Of a DNA stretch of 64,000 bases, positions 37,582-47,008 are shown piece by piece; positions within the stretch are counted from its first letter, which is position 1, and each line of letters begins with the position of its first letter. Under the pieces are notes generated by a model. It made no database searches, had not been told where the DNA came from, and saw only the letters and a list, made by a program, of their open reading frames with translations. Source of the DNA: PALSA-1006 sp964532405. GTDB taxonomy: Bacteria; Pseudomonadota; Gammaproteobacteria; Burkholderiales; Gallionellaceae. The stretch is taken from assembly GCA_964532405.1 (NCBI GenBank), contig CAZHIC010000005.1, forward strand, positions 1 through 64,000, given 5' to 3'. The position numbers were made by a program, and so were the translations under genes.

Positions 37582-38502
37582 ATGTCAATGTCTGACCGCG
37601 ACGGCTTTATCTGGCACGACGGCAAGCTCGTCCCCTGGCGCGAAGCTACCACCCACGTTCTCACCCACACTTTGCATTACGGCATGGGCGTGTTCGAGGG
37701 GGTGCGCGCCTACAAGACCACTAGCGGCACAGCCATTTTCCGCCTGAAGGAACACACCGACCGCCTGTTTAACTCGGCGTATATCTTCAAAATGAAGATG
37801 CCGTACGACAAGGAAACGCTGATGGAAGCACAGCGCGAAGTGGTGCGCGCCAACAAGCTGGAATCCTGCTACATCCGCCCTATCGTGTTCTACGGTTCCG
37901 AAGCGATGGGCATCGCCGCGACGGCCATCAGCACCCATGTGGCTGTGGCCGCATGGCCGTGGGGCGCGTATCTGGGCGAAGAGGGCATGGCAAAGGGCAT
38001 TCGCGTGAAGACTTCGAGCTTCACCCGCCATCACGTGAACGTCAACATGTGCCGCTCCAAATCGGTGGGCACTTATACCAACTCCATCCTCGCGCATCAG
38101 GAAGTGGCGCACGACGGCTACGATGAAGCACTGCTGTTGGACGTGGACGGCTACGTGGCCGAAGGCGCGGGCGAGAACATCTTCATCGTGAAGAAGGGCA
38201 AGCTGTATACGCCCGACCTGACTTCTTGCTTGGAGGGGATCACGCGCGATTCCATCATCACGCTGGCGAAAGACATGGGCATCGAGCTGATCGAAAAGCG
38301 CATCACGCGCGATGAAGTGTACTGTGCGGAAGAAGCCTTCTTCACCGGCACCGCCGCCGAGGTGACGCCGATCCGCGAACTGGACAACCGCGTTATCGGC
38401 TGCGGTTCGCGCGGGCCGATCACGAGCATATTGCAAGCCGCCTTCTTCGACATCGTCGGCGGCAAGAATGCCAAATACGCCGACTGGCTGGATCACGTTT
38501 GA
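37582..38502 (+). CDS. ilvE: Branched-chain amino acid aminotransferase
   Basis: IlvE performs the last transamination of valine, leucine and isoleucine synthesis. The product has 306 residues: THTLHYGMGVFEGVRAYKT near the N-terminus, the PLP lysine in CRSKSVGTYTNSILAHQEV, and the fold-type IV block GYVAEGAGENIFIVKKG. AAGGA lies 9 bases before the ATG. Downstream is a REPIN and then the zinc-finger gene. Confidence 0.95.
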   Translation: MSMSDRDGFIWHDGKLVPWREATTHVLTHTLHYGMGVFEGVRAYKTTSGTAIFRLKEHTDRLFNSAYIFKMKMPYDKETLMEAQREVVRANKLESCYIRPIVFYGSEAMGIAATAISTHVAVAAWPWGAYLGEEGMAKGIRVKTSSFTRHHVNVNMCRSKSVGTYTNSILAHQEVAHDGYDEALLLDVDGYVAEGAGENIFIVKKGKLYTPDLTSCLEGITRDSIITLAKDMGIELIEKRITRDEVYCAEEAFFTGTAAEVTPIRELDNRVIGCGSRGPITSILQAAFFDIVGGKNAKYADWLDHV

Positions 38503-38518
38503 TCACAACCAGCAATGC

Positions 38519-38584
38519 GTAGGGTGGGCACGATTTTGTGCCCACGCGGGGGAAAAGGTGGGCACAAAACCGTGCCCACCCTAC
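38519..38584. repeat. REPIN of the GTAGGGTGGGCAC family
   Basis: GTAGGGTGGGCACGATTTTG and its partner ending CGTGCCCACCCTAC form a 66-base doublet of inverted REPs. Each half is itself palindromic (GTGGGCAC with GTGCCCAC). The GTAG head is the same as in the RAYT-flanking REPs, but the stem sequence is different. It lies between ilvE and the zinc-finger gene. Confidence 0.85.
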
Positions 38585-38605
38585 AAAAGCTGAGGAGAGA
38601 ACATT

Positions 38606-38803
38606 ATGAAACCCGAACACAAAATACGCTATATCGAAGTCACTGCCGATGCGCTGCCGCTATTCTGCCCTCCACCCAACCAGGAGCTATGGAGCGCGCA
38701 CCCCAGAGTGGCTATCCCGGTCGAGAAGCTGGGTACGGCAAGCTGCCCCTATTGCGGCACGACGTACAAACTCAAGGGCGAACTGCCCAAGGGTCATCAC
38801 TGA
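38606..38803 (+). CDS. Small zinc-finger protein (zf-CHCC type)
   Basis: The product has 65 residues. SCPYCGTTYKL near the C-terminus has the paired cysteines, and a cysteine (LFCPPP) and a histidine (AHP) lie upstream, matching the CHCC zinc-finger family related to mitochondrial NDUFS6. AGGAGAG precedes the ATG. The gene commonly sits between ilvE and waaF in betaproteobacteria. Its function is not established. Confidence 0.85.
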   Translation: MKPEHKIRYIEVTADALPLFCPPPNQELWSAHPRVAIPVEKLGTASCPYCGTTYKLKGELPKGHH

Positions 38804-38819
38804 GCCGCCCGTTTACCCC

Positions 38820-39839
38820 ATGCAAAATATTTTAGTGGTCGCGCCCAGTTGGGTGGGCGACTGCATGTTGATGCAGCCGATGCTGCTGCGCCTCAAGCAG
38901 CGCTTTCCCGACAGCGCCATCGATGTGCTCGCCCCGCCTTGGACAGTATCGCTGCTCAAACAGATACCGGAAGTAAACGACGTCATCGTCAACCCTTTCC
39001 CGCACGGCGCATTGCAATTGCTCGCGCGCTATCGCCTCGGCAAACAGTTGCGCGCAAAACATTACGATGCCGCATACATTTTGCCCAACTCGCTCAAATC
39101 GGCACTGATTCCCTTCTTTGCCGACATTCCCCGGCGCATCGGCTTCATCGGCGAGATGCGCTATGGCCTGCTCAACGATGCGCGCAAGCTGGATAAAGAA
39201 AAATTGCCGCTGATGGTGGAACGCTTTTCGCAACTCGCCGAAGCGCTGCCCGATGAAATGCCCCGCGCTATCCTGCAACCCCGCTTGAGCGTCACCGACG
39301 AGCAGCGCCAGCAAGTGTTGCGCAAACACGCTCTGACACTAGCGCAGCCCGTTGCGATATTTTGTCCCGGCGCGGAATATGGCCCCGCCAAGCGCTGGCC
39401 GATCCCGTACTTTGCCGAGCTGGCGCAACGCTTGCGCGAGCAAGGCTATGCCGTGTGGCTGCTCGGATCGTCCAAAGACAAAGAAGTCGGCGAAAAGATT
39501 GTCGCACTGGGTAACGGGGACTGCCGCAATCTGTGCGGCGACACCGATCTGGGCGAGGCCATCGCACTGCTGTCCTGTGCCGCGCTTGTGGTGAGCAACG
39601 ACTCCGGTTTGATGCACATCGCCGCCGCTTTGGATCGTCCCTTGATCGCCCTATTCGGCTCCAGCAGCCCGCAGTTTACCCCGCCGCTGTCGGACAAGGC
39701 GCAGGTGCTCAAGCTCGACTTGCCCTGCAGCCCCTGTTTCCAACGCGAATGCCCGCTGGGTCACTTCAATTGCATGATGCAACTGACCCCAGGCACCGTC
39801 GCACAACACATCCCAAAACTCATGGAGAAATCAGCATGA
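38820..39839 (+). CDS. waaF: ADP-heptose:LPS heptosyltransferase II
   Basis: WaaF adds the second heptose to the LPS inner core. From ATG at 38820 the product has 339 residues: ILVVAPSWVGDCMLMQPMLL at the start, and the GT-B donor-site blocks FCPGAEYGPAKRWP and VSNDSGLMHIAAALDRPLIA, with LFGSSSPQFTPPL. An in-frame extension upstream to 38649 would re-read the zinc-finger gene and is not used. Its stop overlaps the next start (ATGA at 39836-39839). Confidence 0.93.
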   Translation: MQNILVVAPSWVGDCMLMQPMLLRLKQRFPDSAIDVLAPPWTVSLLKQIPEVNDVIVNPFPHGALQLLARYRLGKQLRAKHYDAAYILPNSLKSALIPFFADIPRRIGFIGEMRYGLLNDARKLDKEKLPLMVERFSQLAEALPDEMPRAILQPRLSVTDEQRQQVLRKHALTLAQPVAIFCPGAEYGPAKRWPIPYFAELAQRLREQGYAVWLLGSSKDKEVGEKIVALGNGDCRNLCGDTDLGEAIALLSCAALVVSNDSGLMHIAAALDRPLIALFGSSSPQFTPPLSDKAQVLKLDLPCSPCFQRECPLGHFNCMMQLTPGTVAQHIPKLMEKSA

Positions 39840-41269
39840 CCGCCATTCCCAACCCTCTCCCGCAAGCGGGCGAGGGAGCAAACGAATTGCTACGCAAACT
39901 TCCTCCTCCCGAAATTTTCAAGGCTTACGACATCCGTGGCATTGTCGGCAAAACACTGACAAATGAGATCGTCGAGCAAATCGGCCACGCCATCGGTTCG
40001 GAGGCGGTCGCGCGCAAACAGCACACGATAGCCATCGGGCGCGACGGGCGTTTGTCCGGCGAAGCTTTCACTAAAGCGCTGGCGCGCGGCATTCAGAAAA
40101 GCGGCATCCATGTCATCGACGTGGGGCGCGTCGCCACGCCGATGGTGTATTACGCCGCCTTTCAGTTGAACACCGACTGCGGCGTGATGATTACCGGCAG
40201 CCACAATCCGCCGGACTACAACGGCTTGAAGATGGTACTGGCGGGCGAAACGCTGTCCGGCGACACCATCCAGTCTTTGCGCGCCCGCATCGAAAGCGGA
40301 AACCTGACACACGGTGCGGGCAGTTATTCCCAATACAACATCGCGCCGGAATACATCGCGCGCATCGTCGCCGACGTCAAGCTGACGCGGCCGCTCAACA
40401 TCACGGTGGATTGCGGCAACGGCGTGGCGGGCGATTTCGCCGCCGATCTGTATCGGCGATTGGGCTGCACGGTGACCGAGATGTTTTGCGAGGTGGATGG
40501 CAACTTCCCCAACCATCATCCCGACCCTTCCGACCCGCACAATCTGCAAGACCTGATTGCCGCTTTGCGCGATAACAGCAGCGAGATCGGTCTGGCCTTC
40601 GACGGTGACGGCGACCGTCTGGGTGTGGTCACCAAGGATGGCAAGATCATCTATCCCGACCGCCAGCTGATGCTATTCGCCGCCGATGTATTGAGCCGCA
40701 ATCCCGGCGCGGAGATCATCTTCGACGTAAAGTCCACGCGCAATCTGTTCGCCTGGATACGCGAGCACGGCGGCAAGCCGACACTATGGAAAACCGGACA
40801 TTCGCTAGTCAAAGCCAAAATGAAAGAAACTGGCGCGCTGTTGGCCGGCGAGATGAGCGGCCACATGTTCTTCAAGGAACGCTGGTACGGGTTCGACGAC
40901 GGGCTTTATTCCGGGGCGCGTCTGCTCGAAATATTGAGCAAAGTTACCGACTTGAATGCGACGCTGAATAATCTGCCAGACGCGTTCAGTACACCGGAGC
41001 TGCATATCCACATGCAGGAAGGCGAGAACCACGCGCTCATTGCACGCTTGCAGAAAGAGGCGAAGTTCGAGGGCGCTCGCGACATCATCACCATCGACGG
41101 ATTGCGCGTGGAATATGCCGACGGCTTCGGATTGATGCGCCCGTCGAATACCACGCCGGTGATCGTATTGCGCTTTGAGGCGGATGACGCTGCTGCGTTA
41201 AAGCGGATACAGGAAGATTTTAGACGTGTGCTATTCGCTGCAAATAAAAACCTGCAACTACCCTTTTAG
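39836..41269 (+). CDS. Phosphomannomutase / phosphoglucomutase
   Basis: The product has 477 residues of the alpha-D-phosphohexomutase family (AlgC-like). FKAYDIRGIVGKTLT is the N-terminus, the phosphoserine loop is TGSHNPPDYNG, the metal loop is FDGDGDRLGV, and the C-terminal phosphate loop is RPSNTTPVIVLRFE. It makes sugar-1-phosphates for LPS and exopolysaccharide, in line with its coupling to waaF. Residues about 5-14 (NPLPQAGEGA) before the usual start are encoded by a palindromic repeat, an N-terminal in-frame addition. Confidence 0.92.
   Translation: MTAIPNPLPQAGEGANELLRKLPPPEIFKAYDIRGIVGKTLTNEIVEQIGHAIGSEAVARKQHTIAIGRDGRLSGEAFTKALARGIQKSGIHVIDVGRVATPMVYYAAFQLNTDCGVMITGSHNPPDYNGLKMVLAGETLSGDTIQSLRARIESGNLTHGAGSYSQYNIAPEYIARIVADVKLTRPLNITVDCGNGVAGDFAADLYRRLGCTVTEMFCEVDGNFPNHHPDPSDPHNLQDLIAALRDNSSEIGLAFDGDGDRLGVVTKDGKIIYPDRQLMLFAADVLSRNPGAEIIFDVKSTRNLFAWIREHGGKPTLWKTGHSLVKAKMKETGALLAGEMSGHMFFKERWYGFDDGLYSGARLLEILSKVTDLNATLNNLPDAFSTPELHIHMQEGENHALIARLQKEAKFEGARDIITIDGLRVEYADGFGLMRPSNTTPVIVLRFEADDAAALKRIQEDFRRVLFAANKNLQLPF
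39848..39877. repeat. Palindromic repeat at the 5' end of the phosphohexomutase gene
   Basis: CCCAACCCTCTCCCGCAAGC then GGGCGAGGGA forms a hairpin. It is the third coding copy of the family found in thiO and hsdM. It adds about ten codons just after the ATG. Confidence 0.65.
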
Positions 41270-41279
41270 GAACGGCTGG

Positions 41280-41732
41280 TTATTGCGTGGACAACGCCAG
41301 TTTACGCTGGCGGGGCAGCAACCAATATGAAGCCAGATCGCGCAGCAACTCGCGGAATTGCGCGATGTCGACAGGCTTGCTGACAAAACTGTTTGCCCCG
41401 ATCTGGTAACTGAGCAACACGTCGGATTGTTCGCACACTTCTGAAAATACGATGATGGGCAAGTCCCAAGTATTGGCATCCATACGCAGTCTGCGCAATA
41501 CGGCAAGCCCGCTTAGCTTGGGCAACTTCAGATCTAGCAGAATCAACCCCGGCATCGAATTCTTGGCCTCGATATTGCGCGACAGCCATGCCAATGCCTC
41601 TACGCTGTCCTCCACAACCACCAGACGAATAGGCGGATCGCACAACTCGCAAGCCTCGTTTGCGATTGCAATTCCGCTTGGATCATCTTCCACCAAGAGG
41701 ATAGTCTGTCGATTTGAGTTGGCTACTTTCAA
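41280..41732 (-). CDS. Single-domain response regulator (CheY-like)
   Basis: From the TTG at 41732 the product has 150 residues of receiver domain: acidic pair in ILLVEDDPSG, phospho-acceptor aspartate in PGLILLDLKLPKLSG, conserved Ser in IIVFSEV and Lys in SFVSKPVDIAQF. There is no output domain. AGGAGAG lies about 6 bases before TTG and the family start fits, so TTG is preferred to the upstream frame at 41771. No histidine kinase is adjacent, so its partner is unknown. Confidence 0.88.
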   Translation of the reverse strand: MKVANSNRQTILLVEDDPSGIAIANEACELCDPPIRLVVVEDSVEALAWLSRNIEAKNSMPGLILLDLKLPKLSGLAVLRRLRMDANTWDLPIIVFSEVCEQSDVLLSYQIGANSFVSKPVDIAQFRELLRDLASYWLLPRQRKLALSTQ

Positions 41733-41894
41733 CGTTTCTCTCCTGAGCAAAACGCTTGTTCCGAATCGCAAAAAACTGCGTCATTCTGCACTAAAAATCG
41801 ATCCATTTTCAATTTTGTGGATACAGGACACGACAACCCCGGCTTTACCGATATATTAACAATTTAAAACAATAAGTTAAACAATTTCACTCGG

Positions 41895-44591
41895 CTATAG
41901 CTTCGCCTGCACCCAAGCGGGTACAGAGGCCAATGCTCCAGCCAGATGCTGCGGCTGCGTACCGCCTGCCTGAGCCATGTCCGGCCTGCCGCCGCCCTTG
42001 CCGCCAACTTGCTGCGCGACGAAGTTCACCAGTTCGCCCGCTTTCACCTTCGCCGTGGCGTCTGCCGTCACACCCGCGATCAGACTCACTTTGCCATCGC
42101 TGACCGAGGCCAACAGAATCACGGCGGATTTGAGTTTGTCTTTCAACTTGTCCAGCGTCTCGCGCAACACTGCCGCATCTGCCCCATCCAGCTTGGCCAC
42201 CAGCACCTTCACACCATTGATGTCTTGCGCTTGGCTCAGCAACTCGTCGCCTTGTGCAGAAGCGAGTTTTGATTTCAATGTCGCCAGTTCTTTTTCCAGT
42301 GACTTCACGTTGTCGAGAATTTGTCCGATACGTGCTGCGGCCTCATGCGGTTGTGCCTTCACGGCATCGGCCACTTGCTGCAACTGTTGCTGCTGCTGTT
42401 GCACCAATGCCAGCGCGCCCTCGCCCGTCACCGCTTCCACGCGCCGCACCCCCGCCGCCACACCGCTTTCTGCCACGATCTTGAACAGGCCGATGTCACC
42501 GGTACGTTTCACATGCGTACCGCCGCACAGTTCGCGCGACGAGCCGATATCCAGCACGCGCACCACATCGCCGTACTTCTCGCCGAACAGCATCATCGCG
42601 CCGGTCTTCTGCGCATCTTCGATACCCATCACGCGCGAACGACACTGCGCATTGGCGAGAATCTCGGCATTCACCATCGCTTCCACTTTGCGAATCTCAT
42701 CATCGCTCATCGGCTGCGTATGCACAAAATCGAAGCGGGTTTTGTCCGGGTCAACCTGCGAACCTTTTTGCTGCACATGACTTCCCAGCACTCCGCTCAA
42801 AGCTTTGTGCATCAAATGGGTGACGGAGTGATTGCGCTCGGTGCGCGCACGCGCCGCGACATCCACACGGGCTTGTACGCCGTTGCCCACGCTCAGCTTG
42901 CCCGTCTTCACCACACCGTGATGGCCGAACACCGTGGCCTGTATCTTCTGCGTATCTTCCACCGCGAAGATGCCATGCACGCTACGCAGTTCGCCACTGT
43001 CGCCCACCTGACCACCGGACTCGGCGTAGAACGGCGTGTCATCCAATACCACCACGCCCATATCGCCCTCGGTCAATTCGTTCACCGATACGCCATCCTT
43101 GTACAACGCGAGGATGTTGCCCTTGTGCTCCAAAATTTCGTAACCGTGGAAGGTCGTTACCGGCCCCGAGTATTCGAGGTTCGCCGCCATTTTGAATTTG
43201 CCTGCGGCGCGTGCCTGTTCTTTCTGGCGAGCCATCGCTTTGTCGAACGCCGCAACATCCACCGTCACCCCATGCTCGCGGCATACGTCCTGAGTCAAGT
43301 CGAGCGGAAAGCCGAAAGTGTCGTGCAGCTTGAACGCAGTCTCGCCGCTAATCTGTGGATGCTGGTGGTACGCCCCCAACTGGAGCATGGAGTCTCGTAA
43401 ATTACTTTGAGGCAACCCAAGAGATACTGAGGATCGAATTGAATGTTTGGCTGTGTCAATTTCTTTTTCGAGAATCGCCATGCCATGCTCGATGGTGGCA
43501 AAGAAACGTTCCTCTTCCTGCTTAAGAATTTCCATCACGCGCACTTGCGCCGCCGCCAGCTCGGGGAAAGCCACGCCCATCTGCTCCACCAGATCAGGCA
43601 CCATCTTGTGGAAGAACGCGGCGCGCGCGCCCAGTTTGTAGCCGTGGCGTATCGCACGACGGATGATGCGGCGCAGCACGTAGCCGCGACCTTCGTTGCC
43701 GGGAATCACGCCGTCGGCGATGAGGAAGGAACAGGCGCGGATGTGGTCGGACAACACTTTCAACGATGGCGAATCCAGATCGACACACCGTGTCTCGCGC
43801 GCTGCGGCCTTAATGAGCGACTGAAACAGGTCGATCTCGTAGTTGGCATGCACATGCTGCAACACCGCCGAGATGCGCTCCAGGCCCATGCCGGTATCCA
43901 CCGACGGCTTGGGCAGCGGGTGCATCACGCCCGCTTCGTCGCGGTTGAACTGCATGAACACGTTGTTCCAGATTTCGATAAAGCGGTCGCCGTCTTCCTC
44001 GGGCGTGCCGGGCAGACCGCCCGGAATATGTGCACCGTGATCGTAAAATATCTCGGTGCACGGGCCGCACGGGCCGGTGTCGCCCATCATCCAGAAATTG
44101 TCCGACGCGTAGCGCGCCCCCTTGTTGTCGCCGATGCGGATCACGCGATCCGCCGCCAGCCCCATCTCCTTGGTCCAGATGTCATACGCCTCGTCGTCCT
44201 CGGCATACACGGTGACGTAGAGCTTTTCTTTGGGCAGTTTAAACACTACCGTGAGCAACTCCCACGCATAGTTGATCGCGTCGCGCTTGAAGTAATCGCC
44301 GAAGCTGAAGTTGCCCAGCATCTCGAAAAAAGTATGGTGACGCGCGGTATAGCCGACGTTCTCCAGATCGTTGTGCTTGCCCCCGGCACGCACACATTTC
44401 TGCGACGAAGCCGCACGGGTATAGGTGCGCTTGTCGAAGCCGAGAAACACATCCTTGAACTGGTTCATCCCCGCGTTGGTGAACAACAGCGTCGGATCTT
44501 CGTGCGGCACCAGCGAACTGGAAGGCACGATCATGTGGCCTTTAGAGGCAAAATAGTCTAGGAATTTCTGGCGGATTTCACTGCTTTTCAT
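41895..44591 (-). CDS. alaS: Alanyl-tRNA synthetase
   Basis: The product has 898 residues, about 25 longer than usual. Class II catalytic core with FTNAGMNQFKDVFLGF and RAASSQKCVRAGGKHNDLEN; the editing domain has the zinc ligands in NHSVTHLMHKAL and LCGGTHVKRTGD; the C-terminal C-Ala domain ends GKGGGRPDMAQAGG. An unusual segment near residues 384-412 (AKHSIRSSVSLGLPQSNLRD and following) lies just before SGETAFKLHDTFGF and accounts for the extra length. It lies 86 bases after a restriction gene that seems to have entered the recX-alaS junction. Confidence 0.96.
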   Translation of the reverse strand: MKSSEIRQKFLDYFASKGHMIVPSSSLVPHEDPTLLFTNAGMNQFKDVFLGFDKRTYTRAASSQKCVRAGGKHNDLENVGYTARHHTFFEMLGNFSFGDYFKRDAINYAWELLTVVFKLPKEKLYVTVYAEDDEAYDIWTKEMGLAADRVIRIGDNKGARYASDNFWMMGDTGPCGPCTEIFYDHGAHIPGGLPGTPEEDGDRFIEIWNNVFMQFNRDEAGVMHPLPKPSVDTGMGLERISAVLQHVHANYEIDLFQSLIKAAARETRCVDLDSPSLKVLSDHIRACSFLIADGVIPGNEGRGYVLRRIIRRAIRHGYKLGARAAFFHKMVPDLVEQMGVAFPELAAAQVRVMEILKQEEERFFATIEHGMAILEKEIDTAKHSIRSSVSLGLPQSNLRDSMLQLGAYHQHPQISGETAFKLHDTFGFPLDLTQDVCREHGVTVDVAAFDKAMARQKEQARAAGKFKMAANLEYSGPVTTFHGYEILEHKGNILALYKDGVSVNELTEGDMGVVVLDDTPFYAESGGQVGDSGELRSVHGIFAVEDTQKIQATVFGHHGVVKTGKLSVGNGVQARVDVAARARTERNHSVTHLMHKALSGVLGSHVQQKGSQVDPDKTRFDFVHTQPMSDDEIRKVEAMVNAEILANAQCRSRVMGIEDAQKTGAMMLFGEKYGDVVRVLDIGSSRELCGGTHVKRTGDIGLFKIVAESGVAAGVRRVEAVTGEGALALVQQQQQQLQQVADAVKAQPHEAAARIGQILDNVKSLEKELATLKSKLASAQGDELLSQAQDINGVKVLVAKLDGADAAVLRETLDKLKDKLKSAVILLASVSDGKVSLIAGVTADATAKVKAGELVNFVAQQVGGKGGGRPDMAQAGGTQPQHLAGALASVPAWVQAKL

Positions 44592-44665
44592 TGCACACCC
44601 TGGATATCAAAAACACACTTGAACAAGGCACGCATCATAACATTCAGGCACGTCAAAGCCACGCT

Positions 44666-44689
44666 CTAACTCCGCATCTAACTCCGCAT
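44666..44689. repeat. 12-bp tandem duplication carrying the stop codon of the type IIG-like gene
   Basis: The plus strand reads CTAACTCCGCAT twice in a row. On the coding strand this is ATGCGGAGTTAG repeated, that is Met-Arg-Ser-stop twice. The second copy is untranslated. Confidence 0.85.
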
Positions 44690-47008
44690 CAACGGATAGT
44701 CAAGCTCAAACGCCACTGGCATTTCTGCGGGGATAAGGAGGCTTTTGAAGGTCTTGTTGGCTTGCCGTCCATAGCTATAGCGGTATCGGTTGGCTTTAAT
44801 GACCATTGAGTAGTAGAGCATTTCAGCGATACTCATTGCCCGTTTGGGCGTGAGGTAATACAAATCTCTGCCGCTGTAATAGGGCTTGTCCTGATAGAAA
44901 GTAGCGAGTACAGAGCCACCTCCAGCGAGAGATAGCGTATGCGCCGGGTTGGGTTCGTAGCCAATGCGTTTTTCGACATAGGCGGCAATGCCGTTGTTTC
45001 TTTCAGAACGGGAGACAAAAGGGATGGCGTGCCGGTCTGTGCTTTTGCATTCATCGAACTTGTAGAGTTCCATGTTGACCCCGTAGTGAACATCAAACAA
45101 TGCCTTGAGCGGGACAAGCTGCGTTTCGGCGGTAACGGCTCTGATGTGTTTATCGGAGGGAAAGGCGTTCAGGAGTGATTGCACAGCGGAGACGTCAATC
45201 GTTCTGTTCACGATAACGGAGGCCGCATACTCACGGACGGTGTCCTCGAAATCCTCAAAGGTTAAGCCGGAATAATCGGTTTCCATGTAGGCCTCGGCGC
45301 ACCATTCGTCATCGGCGGTGATGGCTTTGACGACACTCAACCCTTGGATACTTTCGCGGTTGATGTAGGCGGAGAGCCATTGTGTTTTGATGCGGTCTTT
45401 CCAGTAGCCGTGAACATCAAGGCGGCCCAGGTTTTTGCGTTTGTCGAAACCGTCATCTTTAAAATAGCCAAAGAAGGTCTTCTTGGCTTTAGGGTGTGGC
45501 TTGTGGGCGGTGAAGATCATGACACAGGTGACAACATTGACCTTGGAGTTGAAGAATAACTCGTTGGGCATGGAGAACACGGCCTCAAGGGTGTGCTTGG
45601 TAAGCAGTTGTTGTTTTAGGTCGTGGGGTTTGCCGCTTTGCGATAGGGCGCATTGCATGGGTACGATGGCAACACAAGTGCCTCCGTCAACCAGACAATC
45701 AAGGTTGTTGAGAACGAAGGCGAGTTCTTCGATGTCGCTTTTCTTGTCGCCTTTGTAGGGCGGGTTGAGAAAGCCGACCGTGGGTTTCTTAGCTTTTGCT
45801 GCGGCAATGATGTCTTTGTCAAAGCAACTACCGTTCTGGATGTTGGTCTTGCCGTCTTGATGAATGTACATGTTGGAGACGGCCAGGGCGTAGATGGTGC
45901 TTTGATATTCGGTTCCAATAAGCTGAGATTGTTTGATATGTTTGATTTTTGCACTGTCACCTTTGGCGTCTGCGATCATTTTTTTCATGGCGGAGATCAA
46001 AAATCCGCCCGTGCCGGTGCAGTTGTCGTAAGCGATGGAGTTTTGGTTGACCTGTGCGACTTCAGTAAAGAATTCAGTAATGTGCGGCGGGGTGAGGACG
46101 ATGCCCAACCCCTTGTCGCTGTTGGCATAGCGCAGGAATTCGATATAGAGCTGGCCGAGCACATCAAAGTATTCATGTGTTTTAATGAAGACATTGATGT
46201 GCTCGTCAATGTCTTCAATCAACCCTTTGAGCGCTCCTTCTTTGGTGGACAGCGTGGTATCGGTGGCGATGAAGCTGAATTGTGTTTCCAGATTCTTAAG
46301 TTTGGTGCTACCGATGTTGGCGTTACTTAGCCCATCACTGACGGTTTTAATTAGGAAGTCAGCTAGGTTTTGAGCCGTGACTTGATAGGCATATGCCTGT
46401 TTGAAAGCGGGGTTTTCAAGGGCAATGAGGACGCAGCTTAAAAGCAGGCTGCGCTGCGATTCCGGTATCTTGTAGGTGTGCAGTTGCTCGTTGAGCTTTT
46501 TACTGAAAGCTAAAAGGGTGTCGTAATCTTGACGGAATTTTTCCGGGCTTTTTAGATAGCCTTTGAGGTAATCATCGGCGGTTAATAGTGATCCAGAAAA
46601 AATCGGCGTGGCTTTTTTCTCGCCATCCAGATGCAGGAAGTGCGACACCTTGAGCGTAGAGGTAGTTTCGCCGCTGACGGCAATCGCCAGCACGTCAAAG
46701 CCTTTGGCAAGGCAGGAAGCATAGAGCAACACACCATCAACTGCGTAGTCTGCGTATTTGTCGCCAGTACCGCTCTCGTGCTTGAGTGGATTAGCTTTAC
46801 ATTCAACCACAATCAATAGCTTGGGCGCACCCTTGTGTTGAATAATGAATTCTGGCAAACCTCGCCCCGCCCCTTGCTTGGATGCGGTTTGCAGTAATTT
46901 TTTAATTTTAGAGTGGGCGGATTGCTGCTCTTCAATATCGAGCACGCTGAATTGCTTAAAGTGCGTGCGGACTAAATTTTCAGTGTTGCGTTCGTTAGAC
47001 ATGTTCAA
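44678..47008 (-). CDS. Single-chain restriction-methylation-specificity enzyme (type IIG-like)
   Basis: The product has 776 residues with three parts. The N-terminal part has a nuclease-like LPEFII...LLIVVECK (E53, E69, K71). The central N6-adenine methyltransferase has YDNCTGTGGFL (about 327-337) and the catalytic NPPY (415-418). The C-terminal part (about 640-776, LVPLKALFDVHYGVNMELYK onwards) resembles one HsdS target-recognition half. This layout suits a type IIG or BcgI-like enzyme that cuts and methylates alone. Its ATG overlaps the end of the DUF2442 gene by 4 bases. The stop is followed by a 12-base tandem copy that repeats it. The recognition site is unknown. Confidence 0.82.
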   Translation of the reverse strand: MNMSNERNTENLVRTHFKQFSVLDIEEQQSAHSKIKKLLQTASKQGAGRGLPEFIIQHKGAPKLLIVVECKANPLKHESGTGDKYADYAVDGVLLYASCLAKGFDVLAIAVSGETTSTLKVSHFLHLDGEKKATPIFSGSLLTADDYLKGYLKSPEKFRQDYDTLLAFSKKLNEQLHTYKIPESQRSLLLSCVLIALENPAFKQAYAYQVTAQNLADFLIKTVSDGLSNANIGSTKLKNLETQFSFIATDTTLSTKEGALKGLIEDIDEHINVFIKTHEYFDVLGQLYIEFLRYANSDKGLGIVLTPPHITEFFTEVAQVNQNSIAYDNCTGTGGFLISAMKKMIADAKGDSAKIKHIKQSQLIGTEYQSTIYALAVSNMYIHQDGKTNIQNGSCFDKDIIAAAKAKKPTVGFLNPPYKGDKKSDIEELAFVLNNLDCLVDGGTCVAIVPMQCALSQSGKPHDLKQQLLTKHTLEAVFSMPNELFFNSKVNVVTCVMIFTAHKPHPKAKKTFFGYFKDDGFDKRKNLGRLDVHGYWKDRIKTQWLSAYINRESIQGLSVVKAITADDEWCAEAYMETDYSGLTFEDFEDTVREYAASVIVNRTIDVSAVQSLLNAFPSDKHIRAVTAETQLVPLKALFDVHYGVNMELYKFDECKSTDRHAIPFVSRSERNNGIAAYVEKRIGYEPNPAHTLSLAGGGSVLATFYQDKPYYSGRDLYYLTPKRAMSIAEMLYYSMVIKANRYRYSYGRQANKTFKSLLIPAEMPVAFELDYPLMRS

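Noticed and set aside
42321..43400. 359-residue open frame antisense to alaS
   Set aside because: Shadow of alaS; composition dominated by His, Arg and Ala with no domain pattern.
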